Source: Alteromonas sp047556435 (GTDB lineage Bacteria > Pseudomonadota > Gammaproteobacteria > Enterobacterales > Alteromonadaceae). Taken from it: a stretch of DNA of 64,000 nt. How positions within the stretch are numbered: the stretch's first letter is position 1; every line of letters begins with the position of its first letter. Positions 44,786-54,888 of the stretch are shown here, piece by piece. The notes beneath the pieces are model-generated. The model had not been told where the DNA came from. It searched no databases and worked only from the letters and a program-made list of their open reading frames with translations. The stretch is from NCBI RefSeq assembly GCF_047556435.1, contig NZ_CP180210.1:1178001-1242000 (forward strand). Reading direction: 5' to 3'. A program made the position numbers and the translations under genes.

Positions 44786-45472
44786 GTGGATAGCATAACG
44801 AACAATGGCCTGAAAACCGATCTCTACTGGCAGGAAGAGAAGGTAAAGGTCGCAGACGGGTCAGAGCAAAAGCTTAGCCAGGAGGATTTCTTCTCCATGC
44901 TGACTGAGCAACTGTCTAATCAGGATCCAACCAAGCCGGTAGACAACGATCAAATGGTTGCACAGATGACGTCATTCACGATGGCCGACGGTATCTCGCA
45001 GCTTAATGAGAAATTTGATTCGTTCGCTGCGTCCATGACCTCGAATCAGGCTCTGCAGGCTTCCAGCTTAATTGGCCAGAATGTCCTGGTAGAAGGTAAT
45101 GTCGGATTTATGGCCGCTGAAGGTGCCGGACTATCGGGCGTTGTAGTGAATGAAGAAACCGCCCAAAACATGAAAATTACCATCCAGAACCAGTACGGCG
45201 AAGTGGTGAAAACCATTGATGCCGGCACCCAGGCAGCTGGCAATATTCAGTTTAGCTGGGATGGTACCGACGCACGCGGCAATGTTATGCCGCCCGGTGA
45301 GTACGTGATCAGCGCTACGGGCGAAATTAATGGTGAGGGGACACAAATTGCCACCGCCGTAAATCGTCACGTTGGTAGTGTAAGCCTGGCCGGAAGTGGT
45401 CAGGGGGTTATTTTGAATTTGGATGGTGATGTTAGTATTAGTCTCGATGACGTCATCCAGATCGGCAGTTAG
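44786..45472 (+). CDS. flgD: Flagellar hook assembly protein FlgD
   Basis: FlgD caps the growing hook and is lost at completion. 228 aa: SQEDFFSMLTEQLSNQDPTKPVDNDQMVAQM in the N-terminal export region, then a FlgD Ig/Tudor-like part (GTDARGNVMPPGEYVI). GTG start after GTGAGGAAATTAAC. Confidence 0.95.
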   Translation: MDSITNNGLKTDLYWQEEKVKVADGSEQKLSQEDFFSMLTEQLSNQDPTKPVDNDQMVAQMTSFTMADGISQLNEKFDSFAASMTSNQALQASSLIGQNVLVEGNVGFMAAEGAGLSGVVVNEETAQNMKITIQNQYGEVVKTIDAGTQAAGNIQFSWDGTDARGNVMPPGEYVISATGEINGEGTQIATAVNRHVGSVSLAGSGQGVILNLDGDVSISLDDVIQIGS

Positions 45473-45488
45473 CAGGAGAAAGTAAGTT

Positions 45489-46874
45489 ATGTCTTTTAAT
45501 ATTGCACTGAGTGGCGTATCTGCCGCACAAAAAGATTTGGATACCACCGCGAACAACATCGCCAACGTTAACACGGTAGGTTTTAAAGAGTCCCGTGCTG
45601 AATTTGGCGATGTCTATGCGGCATCATTATTAGCGGGCGGCAAAACCAAGGTGGGTGATGGCGTATTAACGCAGGAAGTTGCCCAGCAGTTTACGCAGGG
45701 TAGCCTGCAGTTTACGAATACTGCTCTGGATATGGCTATTACCGGTAACGGTTTCTTCGCCACGGTACCAGAAATCACTTCTCGGGATTTTTCATTTACC
45801 CGGGCCGGCCAGTTTAAACTGGACGATGACAATTTCGTGGTAAACAGTAACGGTGATAATCTACTGGGATTCCCGGTTAATTCGGATGGCACCAGCGCTT
45901 CGGTTGCGTTAAGTACTACGGTTCCGGTGCGGATCCCTGATTCTTCTGGCTCGCCCCAGCAAACGTCAGAAGTTGATATTCGCATGAATTTGCCGGCAGG
46001 AGAGACCGGGTTAGATCCTGCGGCATTTGACCCAACTGATCCGCTTACGTACAACGCTGCTACGTCCGTGACGGTTTACGACTCGCTGGGTGACAGCCAT
46101 GTTATGACCTATTATTTCATCAAGGACAACAACCCCGCTGTGGACAATGAGTGGTACGTAGCAACCGCGGTAGATGACCAGTTGGTTGATATGGTGAACT
46201 CCGATGGTTCTGATTCAGACCCGACAACAGCAGTCCACTCTATGGGTACCAATACCGGCAACGGTGTGTCTGCAGCCAAACTGCAATTCAGCCAGGGCGG
46301 GGACTTCATCGGCATTGAGTCAGCAGACGGATTGTCCACTCCTGATTTTAAAATCACGACAGAAGCATTAGGACCGACGATTTTGACAAATGGTTCGGAC
46401 CCAACGCAACAAATCAGTGTTGATTTTAATTTGGACCCGACAAGCGCAACACCCAACGAACCCACTCAGTTTGCCTCAGCCTTCGAAGTGACAGCGCTGG
46501 AACAGGACGGTCTGCCAGTGGGACGTCTGACAGGCATTGATATTGGTCCAGACGGTTTGGTAAGGGCTACATTCTCGAACGGCACCTCTGAGCCTATCGT
46601 GCGAGTCGCGCTGGTTCGTTTTTCTAACGAGCAGGGGCTGACGCAGGAAAGCAATACGCAGTGGAAAGAAAGTATTCTTTCCGGTGAAGCGTTAGCAGGT
46701 GAGGCGACGACCGGGACTTTTGGTGAAATTAATTCGTCAGCGCTTGAGCAGGCGAACGTTAACCTGACCACTGAGCTTATCGATATGATTATCGCTCAAC
46801 GTAACTTCCAGGCGAACTCAAGGGCTCTGGAAGTGAATAACCAGCTTAACCAGACTATTCTGAATATCCGATAA
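45489..46874 (+). CDS. flgE: Flagellar hook protein FlgE
   Basis: 461 aa hook subunit. N-terminus SFNIALSGVSAAQKDLDTTANNIANVNTVGFK and C-terminus NVNLTTELIDMIIAQRNFQANSRALEV are the paired coiled ends; the middle holds the FlgE D2 region. Strong AGGAGAAAG site. A terminator follows directly, closing flgBCDE. Confidence 0.97.
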   Translation: MSFNIALSGVSAAQKDLDTTANNIANVNTVGFKESRAEFGDVYAASLLAGGKTKVGDGVLTQEVAQQFTQGSLQFTNTALDMAITGNGFFATVPEITSRDFSFTRAGQFKLDDDNFVVNSNGDNLLGFPVNSDGTSASVALSTTVPVRIPDSSGSPQQTSEVDIRMNLPAGETGLDPAAFDPTDPLTYNAATSVTVYDSLGDSHVMTYYFIKDNNPAVDNEWYVATAVDDQLVDMVNSDGSDSDPTTAVHSMGTNTGNGVSAAKLQFSQGGDFIGIESADGLSTPDFKITTEALGPTILTNGSDPTQQISVDFNLDPTSATPNEPTQFASAFEVTALEQDGLPVGRLTGIDIGPDGLVRATFSNGTSEPIVRVALVRFSNEQGLTQESNTQWKESILSGEALAGEATTGTFGEINSSALEQANVNLTTELIDMIIAQRNFQANSRALEVNNQLNQTILNIR

Positions 46875-46892
46875 ATTCAGATAACCAGACTG

Positions 46893-46917
46893 AAGGACCG
46901 CAACGGCGGTCCTTTTT
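46893..46917 (+). terminator. Rho-independent terminator of flgBCDE
   Basis: AAGGACCGC-AACG-GCGGTCCTT (46893-46914) plus T-run. The rest of 46918-47101 is non-coding with no further structure I can support. Confidence 0.93.
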
Positions 46918-47101
46918 GTTTGTGCCTTTGGGGACTGACAATCTTTGCCGCTTTGCCGCCCCGTGTTGCCCAAATCCGGATTATCAGGACACAAAGATAA
47001 TTTCAGTTGTCTTTTGGCTGTTCATAAAATCTCTTTAATTTCATATGCCTGCTGCTTTGTTAATAAGGCTTTTCCTGTAAACCTTGCCACAATTCCCACC
47101 T

Positions 47102-47116
47102 TGGCACTGCCTTTGC
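47102..47116 (+). promoter_or_regulatory. Sigma-54 promoter of flgFGHIJKL
   Basis: TTGGCACTGCCTTTGCA: perfect TGGCAC-N5-TTGC at -24/-12. Start near 47128, about 30 nt before flgF. Confidence 0.92.
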
Positions 47117-47158
47117 AACATCCACGGTAATCATTCACGTAACCGTCAAAAGTCAGTC

Positions 47159-47902
47159 ATGGATAATTTTCTCTATATTGCTGCAAGCGGTGCCAAACAA
47201 GATTTGTTGGGCACCGGATTACGGGCAAACAACCTGGCAAATGCACAAACCACGGGATTTAAGGCTCAGCTTGAGCAGGCGCGTGCCATGCCTGCTTATG
47301 GTGAAGGCTTACCGACTCGCGTGTTCTCGATGACAGAAAGCCCGACGAACAATTATGAGTCAGGTCCGATGATTCAGACCGGCCGCCAATTGGATGTCGC
47401 GATCCAGGGCGACGGCTGGTTTACGGTTCAGGATGCCAATGGTCAGGAAGCGTACTCCCGTGACGGGAGTTTCCAGTTGGGGCCCGACGGAATGTTGACG
47501 GATATGCACGGCAATATGGTGATGGGAGACAACGGACCGATCTTTTTACCTGTGCCGCTGGATAATCTGAACTTCGCAACTGACGGAACGATTTCAGTTC
47601 GCCCTGTAGGTGCGCCGGAAAACGTCTCTGAAGAAGTCGGACGACTGGGACTGGTGAAGCCGGAATACCGTGATATGGAACGGGGTAATGACGGCTTATT
47701 CAGAATGAAAGACGGCACCCAGGCCGAGCAGGATGTAACGGTACAGATCCGCTCTGGCATGCTGGAAGGCTCTAACGTGAACGCCGTCGATGAAATGGTC
47801 AATATGATTAGCCTGCAACGCCATTATGAGATGCAGGTGAAGATGATGAAACAGGCAGAAGAGCTTGATACTCGCGGCAATATGCTGCTTCGCATAATTT
47901 AA
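47159..47902 (+). CDS. flgF: Flagellar proximal rod protein FlgF
   Basis: 247 aa from ATG 47159, MDNFLYIAASGAKQDLLGTGLRANNLANAQTTGFK, matching FlgF starts. The open frame reaches back to 47084 through the sigma-54 promoter, so the extension cannot be translated from that promoter's transcript. No strong ribosome-binding site precedes 47159. C-terminal NVNAVDEMVNMISLQRHYEMQVKM is the rod signature. Confidence 0.94.
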   Translation: MDNFLYIAASGAKQDLLGTGLRANNLANAQTTGFKAQLEQARAMPAYGEGLPTRVFSMTESPTNNYESGPMIQTGRQLDVAIQGDGWFTVQDANGQEAYSRDGSFQLGPDGMLTDMHGNMVMGDNGPIFLPVPLDNLNFATDGTISVRPVGAPENVSEEVGRLGLVKPEYRDMERGNDGLFRMKDGTQAEQDVTVQIRSGMLEGSNVNAVDEMVNMISLQRHYEMQVKMMKQAEELDTRGNMLLRII

Positions 47903-47945
47903 TGAGTAATACATAAGGCGCGAGTAGCGACCTTAGGAGGTAACT

Positions 47946-48734
47946 ATGCATCCTGCATTGTGGATAAGTAAAACCGGTCTCGACGCGGCACAAACTGATG
48001 TGTCGGTGGTATCGAACAACCTGGCTAACGCCTCAACCGTGGGGTTTAAGAAAGACCGCGCGGTGTTTGAAGACCTGCTGTATCAGAATATAAATCAGCC
48101 CGGCGGGCGTTCGTCTGCCGACACCGAATTGCCTTCAGGATTAATGCTAGGGTCGGGGTCGAAAGTGGTGGCAACCCAAAAAGCCCACACGCAGGGCAAC
48201 ATGTTAACTACTGAAAACGCGCTGGATATGTCTATTCAGGGACGAGGGTATTTTGAGATCCTGCAACCTGACGGCACCATCGCCTATACCCGAAATGGTC
48301 AGTTTACGCTGAACGATCAGGGCCAGATAGTCACACCGGGTGCGGGTTTTCTGCTGCAACCGGAAATCGCGATACCAGAAGATGCGCAGCAAATCACCAT
48401 CTCGCAGGATGGCGAAGTGTCTGCCACAGTGCGAGGTCAGGCCGAGCCTCAGGTACTGGGACAAATCAATATCTCGGATTTCATTAACCCTACGGGCTTG
48501 CAGCCAACAGGGCAGAACCTGTTTGTTGAAACCGCAGTCAGTGGTGCGCCGATTCAGGGAATTCCCGGGCTTCAGGGCTTAGGTACTATTGCCCAGGGCA
48601 CACTGGAAACGTCAAATGTTAACGTCACCGAAGAACTGGTGAATTTGATTGAAAGTCAGCGTTTGTATGAGATGAACTCCAAAGTGATTTCATCCGTGGA
48701 CCAGATGCTTGGTCAGGTGATTCAGCAGCTTTAA
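47946..48734 (+). CDS. flgG: Flagellar distal rod protein FlgG
   Basis: 262 aa distal rod. MHPALWISKTGLDAAQTDVSVVSNNLANASTVGFKKDRAVFEDLLYQNI with the FlgG-type linker; C-terminal NVNVTEELVNLIESQRLYEMNSKVI. Very strong TTAGGAGGTAACT site. Confidence 0.97.
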   Translation: MHPALWISKTGLDAAQTDVSVVSNNLANASTVGFKKDRAVFEDLLYQNINQPGGRSSADTELPSGLMLGSGSKVVATQKAHTQGNMLTTENALDMSIQGRGYFEILQPDGTIAYTRNGQFTLNDQGQIVTPGAGFLLQPEIAIPEDAQQITISQDGEVSATVRGQAEPQVLGQINISDFINPTGLQPTGQNLFVETAVSGAPIQGIPGLQGLGTIAQGTLETSNVNVTEELVNLIESQRLYEMNSKVISSVDQMLGQVIQQL

Positions 48735-49426
48735 TGGGTAACATCATGCGTACGGTTATTTTCGCTTTTTTCAGCGCTTTACTGGCCGGGTGTGCCAGTA
48801 CGAATGAGCCGCCGGTGCAGGCCAACGATCCCACCTTTGCGCCGGTAGTGCCTGACTATCCGCGCGACCAGATTGTTGAAGATGGTGCACTGTTTCGTCC
48901 TTACATGGCAAACAGTCTGTATTCTGATGTGACGGCCCGCCGGGTGGGTGACATCATCACCGTTACCTTAAGCGAAAATACCAATGCATCGAAATCGGCA
49001 GGAACACAAACATCACGTGAAACCGGTGTCGATCTTCAGCCCATTACCGGACTGGGCGGCAACGCCATTAATCTGGGCGGCGAATCAATTCAGTTAGGTG
49101 TCAATTCATCAAACGATTTTACCGGCGACGCGCAGGCCAGTCAGAGTAACAGCTTAAATGGCAGTATTTCTGTGACGGTTGTCGATGTTTTGCCGAATCA
49201 GAATCTGGTCATCCGGGGAGAAAAATGGCTGACGCTGAATCACGGTGATGAGTACATCCGCCTGACCGGCATTATTCGCTCGGCTGATGTATCACCGGAT
49301 AACGAAATCTTATCTACCCGTATTGCCAATGCCCGCATTCAGTACAGCGGCACAGGCTCGTTTGCCCGTTCGCAGGAAAAAGGCTGGCTGGCAAAATTCT
49401 TCTCATCTGAATGGTGGCCGCTGTAG
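48734..49426 (+). CDS. flgH: Flagellar L-ring protein FlgH
   Basis: Outer-membrane L-ring lipoprotein, 230 aa from ATG 48734 with lipobox LLAGC (Cys20). Family cores YSDVTARRVGDIITVTLSENTNASKSA and LVIRGEKWLTLNHGDEYIRLTGIIR are present. ATG overlaps the flgG stop (TAATG); ATG 48746 four codons on is an equally plausible start. Confidence 0.95.
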   Translation: MGNIMRTVIFAFFSALLAGCASTNEPPVQANDPTFAPVVPDYPRDQIVEDGALFRPYMANSLYSDVTARRVGDIITVTLSENTNASKSAGTQTSRETGVDLQPITGLGGNAINLGGESIQLGVNSSNDFTGDAQASQSNSLNGSISVTVVDVLPNQNLVIRGEKWLTLNHGDEYIRLTGIIRSADVSPDNEILSTRIANARIQYSGTGSFARSQEKGWLAKFFSSEWWPL

Positions 49427-49434
49427 AGGTGCCT

Positions 49435-50547
49435 ATGAAACTGTTATCCCTCGGAATGTTGTTACTGGCTGTTGTGTCTTCGCCACTGGTGAATGCCCAG
49501 CGCATTAAAGATGTCGCCAGTATTCAGGGCGTCAGAGCGAACCAACTGGTTGGCTATGGTCTTGTCGTAGGCTTACCAGGCACGGGTGAACAAAGCCCGT
49601 TCACCGAACAAAGCTTCAGAACCATGCTAAGCAATTTTGGCATAAGTCTGGATTCCAATGTAAAGCCAAAAATTAAAAACGTGGCGGCCGTGGCCGTGCA
49701 TGCGGAGTTGCCCGCCTTTGCCAAACCCGGACAGACAATTGATGTGACCGTCTCGTCCGTAGGCGAGGCCAGTAGCCTGCAAGGCGGAACGCTGTTGCAA
49801 ACCTTTTTAAAAGGGGTTGATGGGAAAGTGTATGCCGTGGCGCAAGGTTCGCTTATTGTCAGCGGCTTTGGTGCGGAAGGGAATGATGGCTCACGGATTG
49901 TGGTCAACACGCCAACTGTCGGACGTATTCCCAACGGCGCGCTGGTGGAGCAAACGGTGCCAAGCGGCTTTGCTAATGGCGACACTCTGACGTTGAACCT
50001 CCATTATCCTGACTTTTCCACCGCGAAACGTCTGGCGGACACGATCAATGAGAAACTCGGTGCACAACCGGATCAGGGGTATTCAATTGCAACCCCTCTG
50101 GATGCGGCTTCAGTAAGAGTGACAGCGCCCCGCGATATCGGTCAGCGCGTCGGCTTTCTGGCAACACTGGAAAATTTCCAGTTTGAACCTGCCGATGCAC
50201 CAGCCCGTGTGGTCATCAACAGCCGTACCGGAACCATCGTCATTGGTCAGGATGTGCGTCTGCTGCCCGCCGCTATTACACATGGCGGATTGACGGTAAC
50301 CATTTCAGAAAATCAGCAGGTGTCGCAGCCCAATGCATTGGCTGACGGGGATACTGTGGTAACTACCCAATCCATTATCGATGTCGATCTTGCTGACAGC
50401 CGTATGTTCAAGTTTGAACCTGGCGTCACACTGGATCAGTTAGTCCGCGCAGTGAATGAAGTCGGTGCTGCCCCGGGCGATCTGATGGCGATATTGGAAG
50501 CGCTGCGTCAGGCTGGCGCACTGCATGGCGAGCTGGTGATTATCTGA
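49435..50547 (+). CDS. flgI: Flagellar P-ring protein FlgI
   Basis: Periplasmic P-ring, 370 aa from ATG 49435 (AGAGGTGCCT upstream). Signal peptide MKLLSLGMLLLAVVSSPLVNA then RIKDVASIQGVRANQLVGYGLVVGL, the family start. The frame is open to 49411 but the longer form would spoil the signal peptide. FlgA (41137-41859) is its chaperone. Ends overlap flgJ by one base. Confidence 0.96.
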   Translation: MKLLSLGMLLLAVVSSPLVNAQRIKDVASIQGVRANQLVGYGLVVGLPGTGEQSPFTEQSFRTMLSNFGISLDSNVKPKIKNVAAVAVHAELPAFAKPGQTIDVTVSSVGEASSLQGGTLLQTFLKGVDGKVYAVAQGSLIVSGFGAEGNDGSRIVVNTPTVGRIPNGALVEQTVPSGFANGDTLTLNLHYPDFSTAKRLADTINEKLGAQPDQGYSIATPLDAASVRVTAPRDIGQRVGFLATLENFQFEPADAPARVVINSRTGTIVIGQDVRLLPAAITHGGLTVTISENQQVSQPNALADGDTVVTTQSIIDVDLADSRMFKFEPGVTLDQLVRAVNEVGAAPGDLMAILEALRQAGALHGELVII

Positions 50548-51497
50548 TGGAGGCCTTAAGCACAAAATCACAAATGGAAATGGCGAGGAACGTTCACGAC
50601 CTCGGCAGTATCAACTCTATGCGTGAAGCCATTGCCTCTGGTGATGAGAAAGTGCTTGAAGAAGCCGCGCATCAGTTTGAGGCAATCTTCGTACAGATGA
50701 TGCTGAAATCTATGCGTAAAGCGCAGGATGCGCTGGCGGATGAAAACAGCCCGTTTAATTCTCAGCAGGTGAAGTTCTACCGCGACATGCACGATCAGCA
50801 ACTGGCGACGGATTTGTCATCAGGTGGCGGTCTGGGGCTGGCCGATCTTATTATTAAACAGCTGGGTCAAAAAGACGAAAACTACGTGCCTGGAAGTGTC
50901 ATTCGCAGTGATGGCAACCTGGCGTCGCTGAACCGCGCCCGTGAGCACGCGGTGGCACAGGCCACTGACAACGTGATGGCATCTGCCAGTAAAGGCACAA
51001 CCAGTGCATATAAAGCGGCTATGTTCGACACGCCTGAGCAGTTTATAGAAACCCTTCGTCCACATGCTGAAAAAGCGGCCGCGACGTTGGGTGTGGACCC
51101 AAAAGCGATTATTTCCCAAGCCGCAGTAGAAACCGGCTGGGGCAAATATGTCATTCATGACGGTAATGGAAACGCGACGAACAATTTGTTTGGTATTAAA
51201 GCCAATCACCACTGGCAGGGTAAACAGGCAGTGGTCGATACGATTGAGTTTGATGCCGGCGTACCGTCCAGACAAAAAGCAGCGTTCAGAGCATACGATT
51301 CTATTGGTGAAGCGCTGGATGATTACGTGAAGTTTTTATCTTCACAACCCCGCTATCAGAATGCAGTTACCAGTGGCGAAGATGCTGCACGGTATGCTGA
51401 GTCTCTCCAGCAGGCTGGATATGCGACAGATCCGGCGTACGCGGAAAAAATTATGGCGGTTTATCATAGTGATCGAATGCAGGGAATGATGCCATGA
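50547..51497 (+). CDS. flgJ: Rod-cap peptidoglycan hydrolase FlgJ
   Basis: 316 aa bifunctional form: N-terminal rod-cap domain (AAHQFEAIFVQMMLKSMRKAQDAL) and C-terminal GH73 glucosaminidase (AAVETGWGKYVIHDGNGNATNNLFGIKA) that opens the cell wall for the rod. Stop overlaps the flgK start. Confidence 0.96.
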   Translation: MEALSTKSQMEMARNVHDLGSINSMREAIASGDEKVLEEAAHQFEAIFVQMMLKSMRKAQDALADENSPFNSQQVKFYRDMHDQQLATDLSSGGGLGLADLIIKQLGQKDENYVPGSVIRSDGNLASLNRAREHAVAQATDNVMASASKGTTSAYKAAMFDTPEQFIETLRPHAEKAAATLGVDPKAIISQAAVETGWGKYVIHDGNGNATNNLFGIKANHHWQGKQAVVDTIEFDAGVPSRQKAAFRAYDSIGEALDDYVKFLSSQPRYQNAVTSGEDAARYAESLQQAGYATDPAYAEKIMAVYHSDRMQGMMP

Positions 51498-53629
51498 TGC
51501 GAACGGTTGATTTATTCTCTATTGCCAGTAGTGGCGTTGCTGCCAGCAATAAGCTGATTCAGACCACAGGTAACAATATTGCCAATGTGAACACAGAAGG
51601 GTATGTCCGGGAGCGTACCATTCTGGAAAACAGCAATGTTTATGGGGTCGGTGTTGGCACTACCGAACGAGTTATCAGTATTTTTGCACAAAACCAGCTT
51701 CGCCGGGACATTACTCAGGTGGGTGAGCTGGAAGCCTTCACAGAAAAAACGATGGCGCTGGACAATATGCTGGCGAATGAAGGAAATTCGCTTTCTGAAG
51801 GGCTCAGCAAGTTCTTTGCATCACTGCAAACAGCCGCTGATGATCCTACCAACCTGGCTTCCAGAGAGCAGGTTCTGGGTGAGGGAAAGGCGCTGCTTCG
51901 CCGAATGGAAACTTTGTCCGATTTTATGCAGGCAAAAGAAAAAGAGCTGAATTTAGAGTTTACCAGCCAGGTAAACCGCGCTAACAGCCTAATTAAAAAT
52001 ATCGGTGAGCTGAACGAAGCGATCCTTGTTGCCAAAGGCAACCAAGGCGGCGATCAACCCACAGCATTACTAAATGAGCGTGACAACGCCATTAATGAGC
52101 TTGCCGGTATCATGTCGATTGATGTCAGAGACAGCCTCACTCAAAGCGGCGCTGTCACGGTAAATCTGACGTCAGGTGAATCGCTGGTGCTTGAAGACGG
52201 CTCGTTTAATATCTTTGAGTTAGGCAGTGATGCTGACCTGACGTTTAAAGAGCTACAACTATCTACCACCTTTACCGGCGCCAAGGCCAATACGACACTG
52301 AACGTTATGGAAGACGATTTAGGGGGCAGCCTCGGTGGTCTTTTCCGTTATCGAAATGACATTCTTGGTCCGGCGCAGCGAGACATTGGTCAGCTTTCCC
52401 TGGCTTTTGCTGCTGCGATGAATCAGCAAAACAAGCTGGGAATGGATATGGATGGCCAGCTTGGCAGTAACTTGTTTACGCTGCCAACTTTTCAGGGGCT
52501 GAACTACGAAGGCACCCCGGATAACCTTCCTGTGCTTGCCCAGGTCACCGAAGGCAAAGGGAATGAGCTTACTGATGCTGACTACAAGATTACGGTTGCT
52601 TCTGTTGCCGCGGGCGTGCCGGCATCGGTGAATGTAGAGTTACTCAACAGTGACGGTACACCTAAACTGGATGCCTCAGGTAACCCGGTTGCTTACACTG
52701 GTATTGCTATCACTGCAGGTTTCACTGAATTACCTGGCGGTTTAGAGATAGATTTTACTGCCGCCTCCGGTTATTCAGTGGACAATGAATTTCTTATACA
52801 GCCAACCAAGCGGGCCGCCTCTGAGCTGACGATGGCAACCAGCCGTCCAGAAGATTTGGCATTTGCATCGCCGGTGCGGGTTCAGCCGGGAGTGGATAAT
52901 CTGGGTGACGCCAAGGTGTCACAGGTGACGGTAACCAACACCGAGGTAGACGGAACGCTGGGGGCGGATGCGTCTGCTTTTAACGGCACTGGTGGTATCC
53001 ACGGTGTCGCAGGCTCGCCAAGCGCTACTGTTGGGGCTCCTGCAGAGATTGTATTCACCTCACCGACGAGCTTTCAGGTGCTCGATGGAGAAAATCCGGC
53101 GAATGTCATCACCAATGTGACAGGTGTTACCGATTACACCAATTTATTAGCGCAAGCTGAAGCCAGTGGCACCGGTCCCGCCTGGCCAGCATCGTTCTCT
53201 GCACTGAATGATTATCCCGGATATGATATCAGTCTGGACGGGGTTCCCGTTGCCGGAGACTCGTTTTCACTGGCCTACAACACAGATGGCTTCGGCGACA
53301 ATGCCAATGCGTTGTCAATGGCATCACTACAAAACGAGGGGCTGGTACAATTAAGTTCTGAAGCTACCAACAAGCCGCGCACCATGCATGATGCGTATGC
53401 GTCATTAGTAGGAAGGGTTGGAGAAGAAGCCTCTTCTGCCGATATCTCTTTGCAGGCTGCCGAAACGATGAAAGTGCAGTCGGAAAACTGGTTCGACTCG
53501 GTATCTGGCGTTAGCCTTGATGAAGAAGCGGCAAATCTGATCCGCTATCAGCAATCTTATTCGGCAGCGGCGCGTATTTTAAGTACGGCTCAGGATTTAT
53601 TTAACACTATCTTACAGGCAGCAAGGTAA
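51494..53629 (+). CDS. flgK: Flagellar hook-associated protein 1 FlgK
   Basis: Hook-filament junction, 711 aa, clearly longer than the 547 aa of E. coli; the added length lies in the central variable region (about 330-590), which is Gly/Ala/Thr-rich. N-terminus LFSIASSGVAASNKLIQTTGNNIANVNTEGYVRE and C-terminal GVSLDEEAANLIRYQQSYSAAARILSTAQDLF are typical. Two adjacent ATG codons (51494, 51497) may start it. FlgN is its chaperone. Confidence 0.96.
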   Translation: MMRTVDLFSIASSGVAASNKLIQTTGNNIANVNTEGYVRERTILENSNVYGVGVGTTERVISIFAQNQLRRDITQVGELEAFTEKTMALDNMLANEGNSLSEGLSKFFASLQTAADDPTNLASREQVLGEGKALLRRMETLSDFMQAKEKELNLEFTSQVNRANSLIKNIGELNEAILVAKGNQGGDQPTALLNERDNAINELAGIMSIDVRDSLTQSGAVTVNLTSGESLVLEDGSFNIFELGSDADLTFKELQLSTTFTGAKANTTLNVMEDDLGGSLGGLFRYRNDILGPAQRDIGQLSLAFAAAMNQQNKLGMDMDGQLGSNLFTLPTFQGLNYEGTPDNLPVLAQVTEGKGNELTDADYKITVASVAAGVPASVNVELLNSDGTPKLDASGNPVAYTGIAITAGFTELPGGLEIDFTAASGYSVDNEFLIQPTKRAASELTMATSRPEDLAFASPVRVQPGVDNLGDAKVSQVTVTNTEVDGTLGADASAFNGTGGIHGVAGSPSATVGAPAEIVFTSPTSFQVLDGENPANVITNVTGVTDYTNLLAQAEASGTGPAWPASFSALNDYPGYDISLDGVPVAGDSFSLAYNTDGFGDNANALSMASLQNEGLVQLSSEATNKPRTMHDAYASLVGRVGEEASSADISLQAAETMKVQSENWFDSVSGVSLDEEAANLIRYQQSYSAAARILSTAQDLFNTILQAAR

Positions 53630-53634
53630 GCTAC

Positions 53635-54855
53635 ATGCGTATTTCAACCAACCAAATATATGATCAGAATATTCGTGCGATCATGGAAAACCAGCGAGGG
53701 TTGGCCGATACGCAGGAGTCACTGGCGACCGGTAAAAAGTTGAATCGTCCTTCGGATGACCCTGTAGGCGCCGCAAAGGTCATTCGTCTTACCGAAGAAC
53801 TGGACCAGTTGAAACAATATCAGCGCAACATTGATTTAGTTACCGGTTCCCTGGAGCAACAGGAAGCGGTGCTGGACAACATTACCAGTGCCGCCAACAG
53901 AGCTCGTACGCTGGCGTTACAGGCGGGGTCTGGCATCTTGTCTGATGCGGACCGTCGGGCTATTGGGGCGGAAATGGAGCAACTGCGCGACGAAGTGTTC
54001 GATTTAATGAACTCGCAGGATGCTGATGGTAATTACATTTTTGCTGGCTACCAGTCTCAGAATCAAGCTTTTACGCTCAACCCGGCAGCGGCAGGAAATG
54101 CGGTGACTTTCTCAGGGGATTCCGGAGAAAGTTTTGTGCAGCTGTCTGACAGCACACGGATCCAAAGCACCAGCAGTGGGCAGGACGTGTTCGAAAACGT
54201 GCTGGCACGCCGGAATTTTTCGATTACTCCACCGTCCACCGCAACGGTCACGGAGTCTCGGGTTGCAGAACAGGGGACTTTCGATACCTTTCACAAGAAT
54301 AATTATGACCCGGTTACCCCGGCGAACAATGATTATCGAATCACCCTACAGGCCGGTAATCAGGCTCAGTTAACGAATGTAGGAACGGGTACCGTGGTTG
54401 ATACCGTTAGTTATACATCCGGAGAACCGTTTACTGTGAAGGGCATGCAATTCACTCTCACAGGGAACCCCGGTGACACAGTTGACTTTGCTCTGGATAC
54501 ACCTGAGAAAAAAAATCTGGCGCAAACCATTGACGATCTCTACCGTAAGTTAAGCAGCGATACCAGTGGGCAGGATCTGCGGGAATCATTAAGCGATGCT
54601 ATTGTCGGTATTGATAACGCGATGGAAAAGATTGGTCTGGAGCGTTCGTCTATTGGCGGTCGCCTGAATGTCGCAGAATCGATCTATGAAACCAATCTGG
54701 ATTTGGAAATTGCCGCGAAAGAGTCGCGTTCCTCTATTGAGGATGTTGACTACGCGGAAGCGTCAGCAGAATTTGCCAAGCAGGAAACTGCGCTAAATGC
54801 TGCTCTGGCAACGTTTCCACGTATTTCCGGATTGTCTTTATTCGACTTCCTCTAA
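53635..54855 (+). CDS. flgL: Flagellar hook-associated protein 3 FlgL
   Basis: 406 aa junction protein of the flagellin superfamily. MRISTNQIYDQNIRAIMENQRGLADTQESLATGKKLNRPSDDPVGAAKVIRL and the C-terminal SSIEDVDYAEASAEFAKQETALNAAL are diagnostic. Five bases after flgK. Last gene of the sigma-54 operon. Confidence 0.96.
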   Translation: MRISTNQIYDQNIRAIMENQRGLADTQESLATGKKLNRPSDDPVGAAKVIRLTEELDQLKQYQRNIDLVTGSLEQQEAVLDNITSAANRARTLALQAGSGILSDADRRAIGAEMEQLRDEVFDLMNSQDADGNYIFAGYQSQNQAFTLNPAAAGNAVTFSGDSGESFVQLSDSTRIQSTSSGQDVFENVLARRNFSITPPSTATVTESRVAEQGTFDTFHKNNYDPVTPANNDYRITLQAGNQAQLTNVGTGTVVDTVSYTSGEPFTVKGMQFTLTGNPGDTVDFALDTPEKKNLAQTIDDLYRKLSSDTSGQDLRESLSDAIVGIDNAMEKIGLERSSIGGRLNVAESIYETNLDLEIAAKESRSSIEDVDYAEASAEFAKQETALNAALATFPRISGLSLFDFL

Positions 54856-54888
54856 TAGCAATCCATTAAAGATTTATTCGCACTAACC

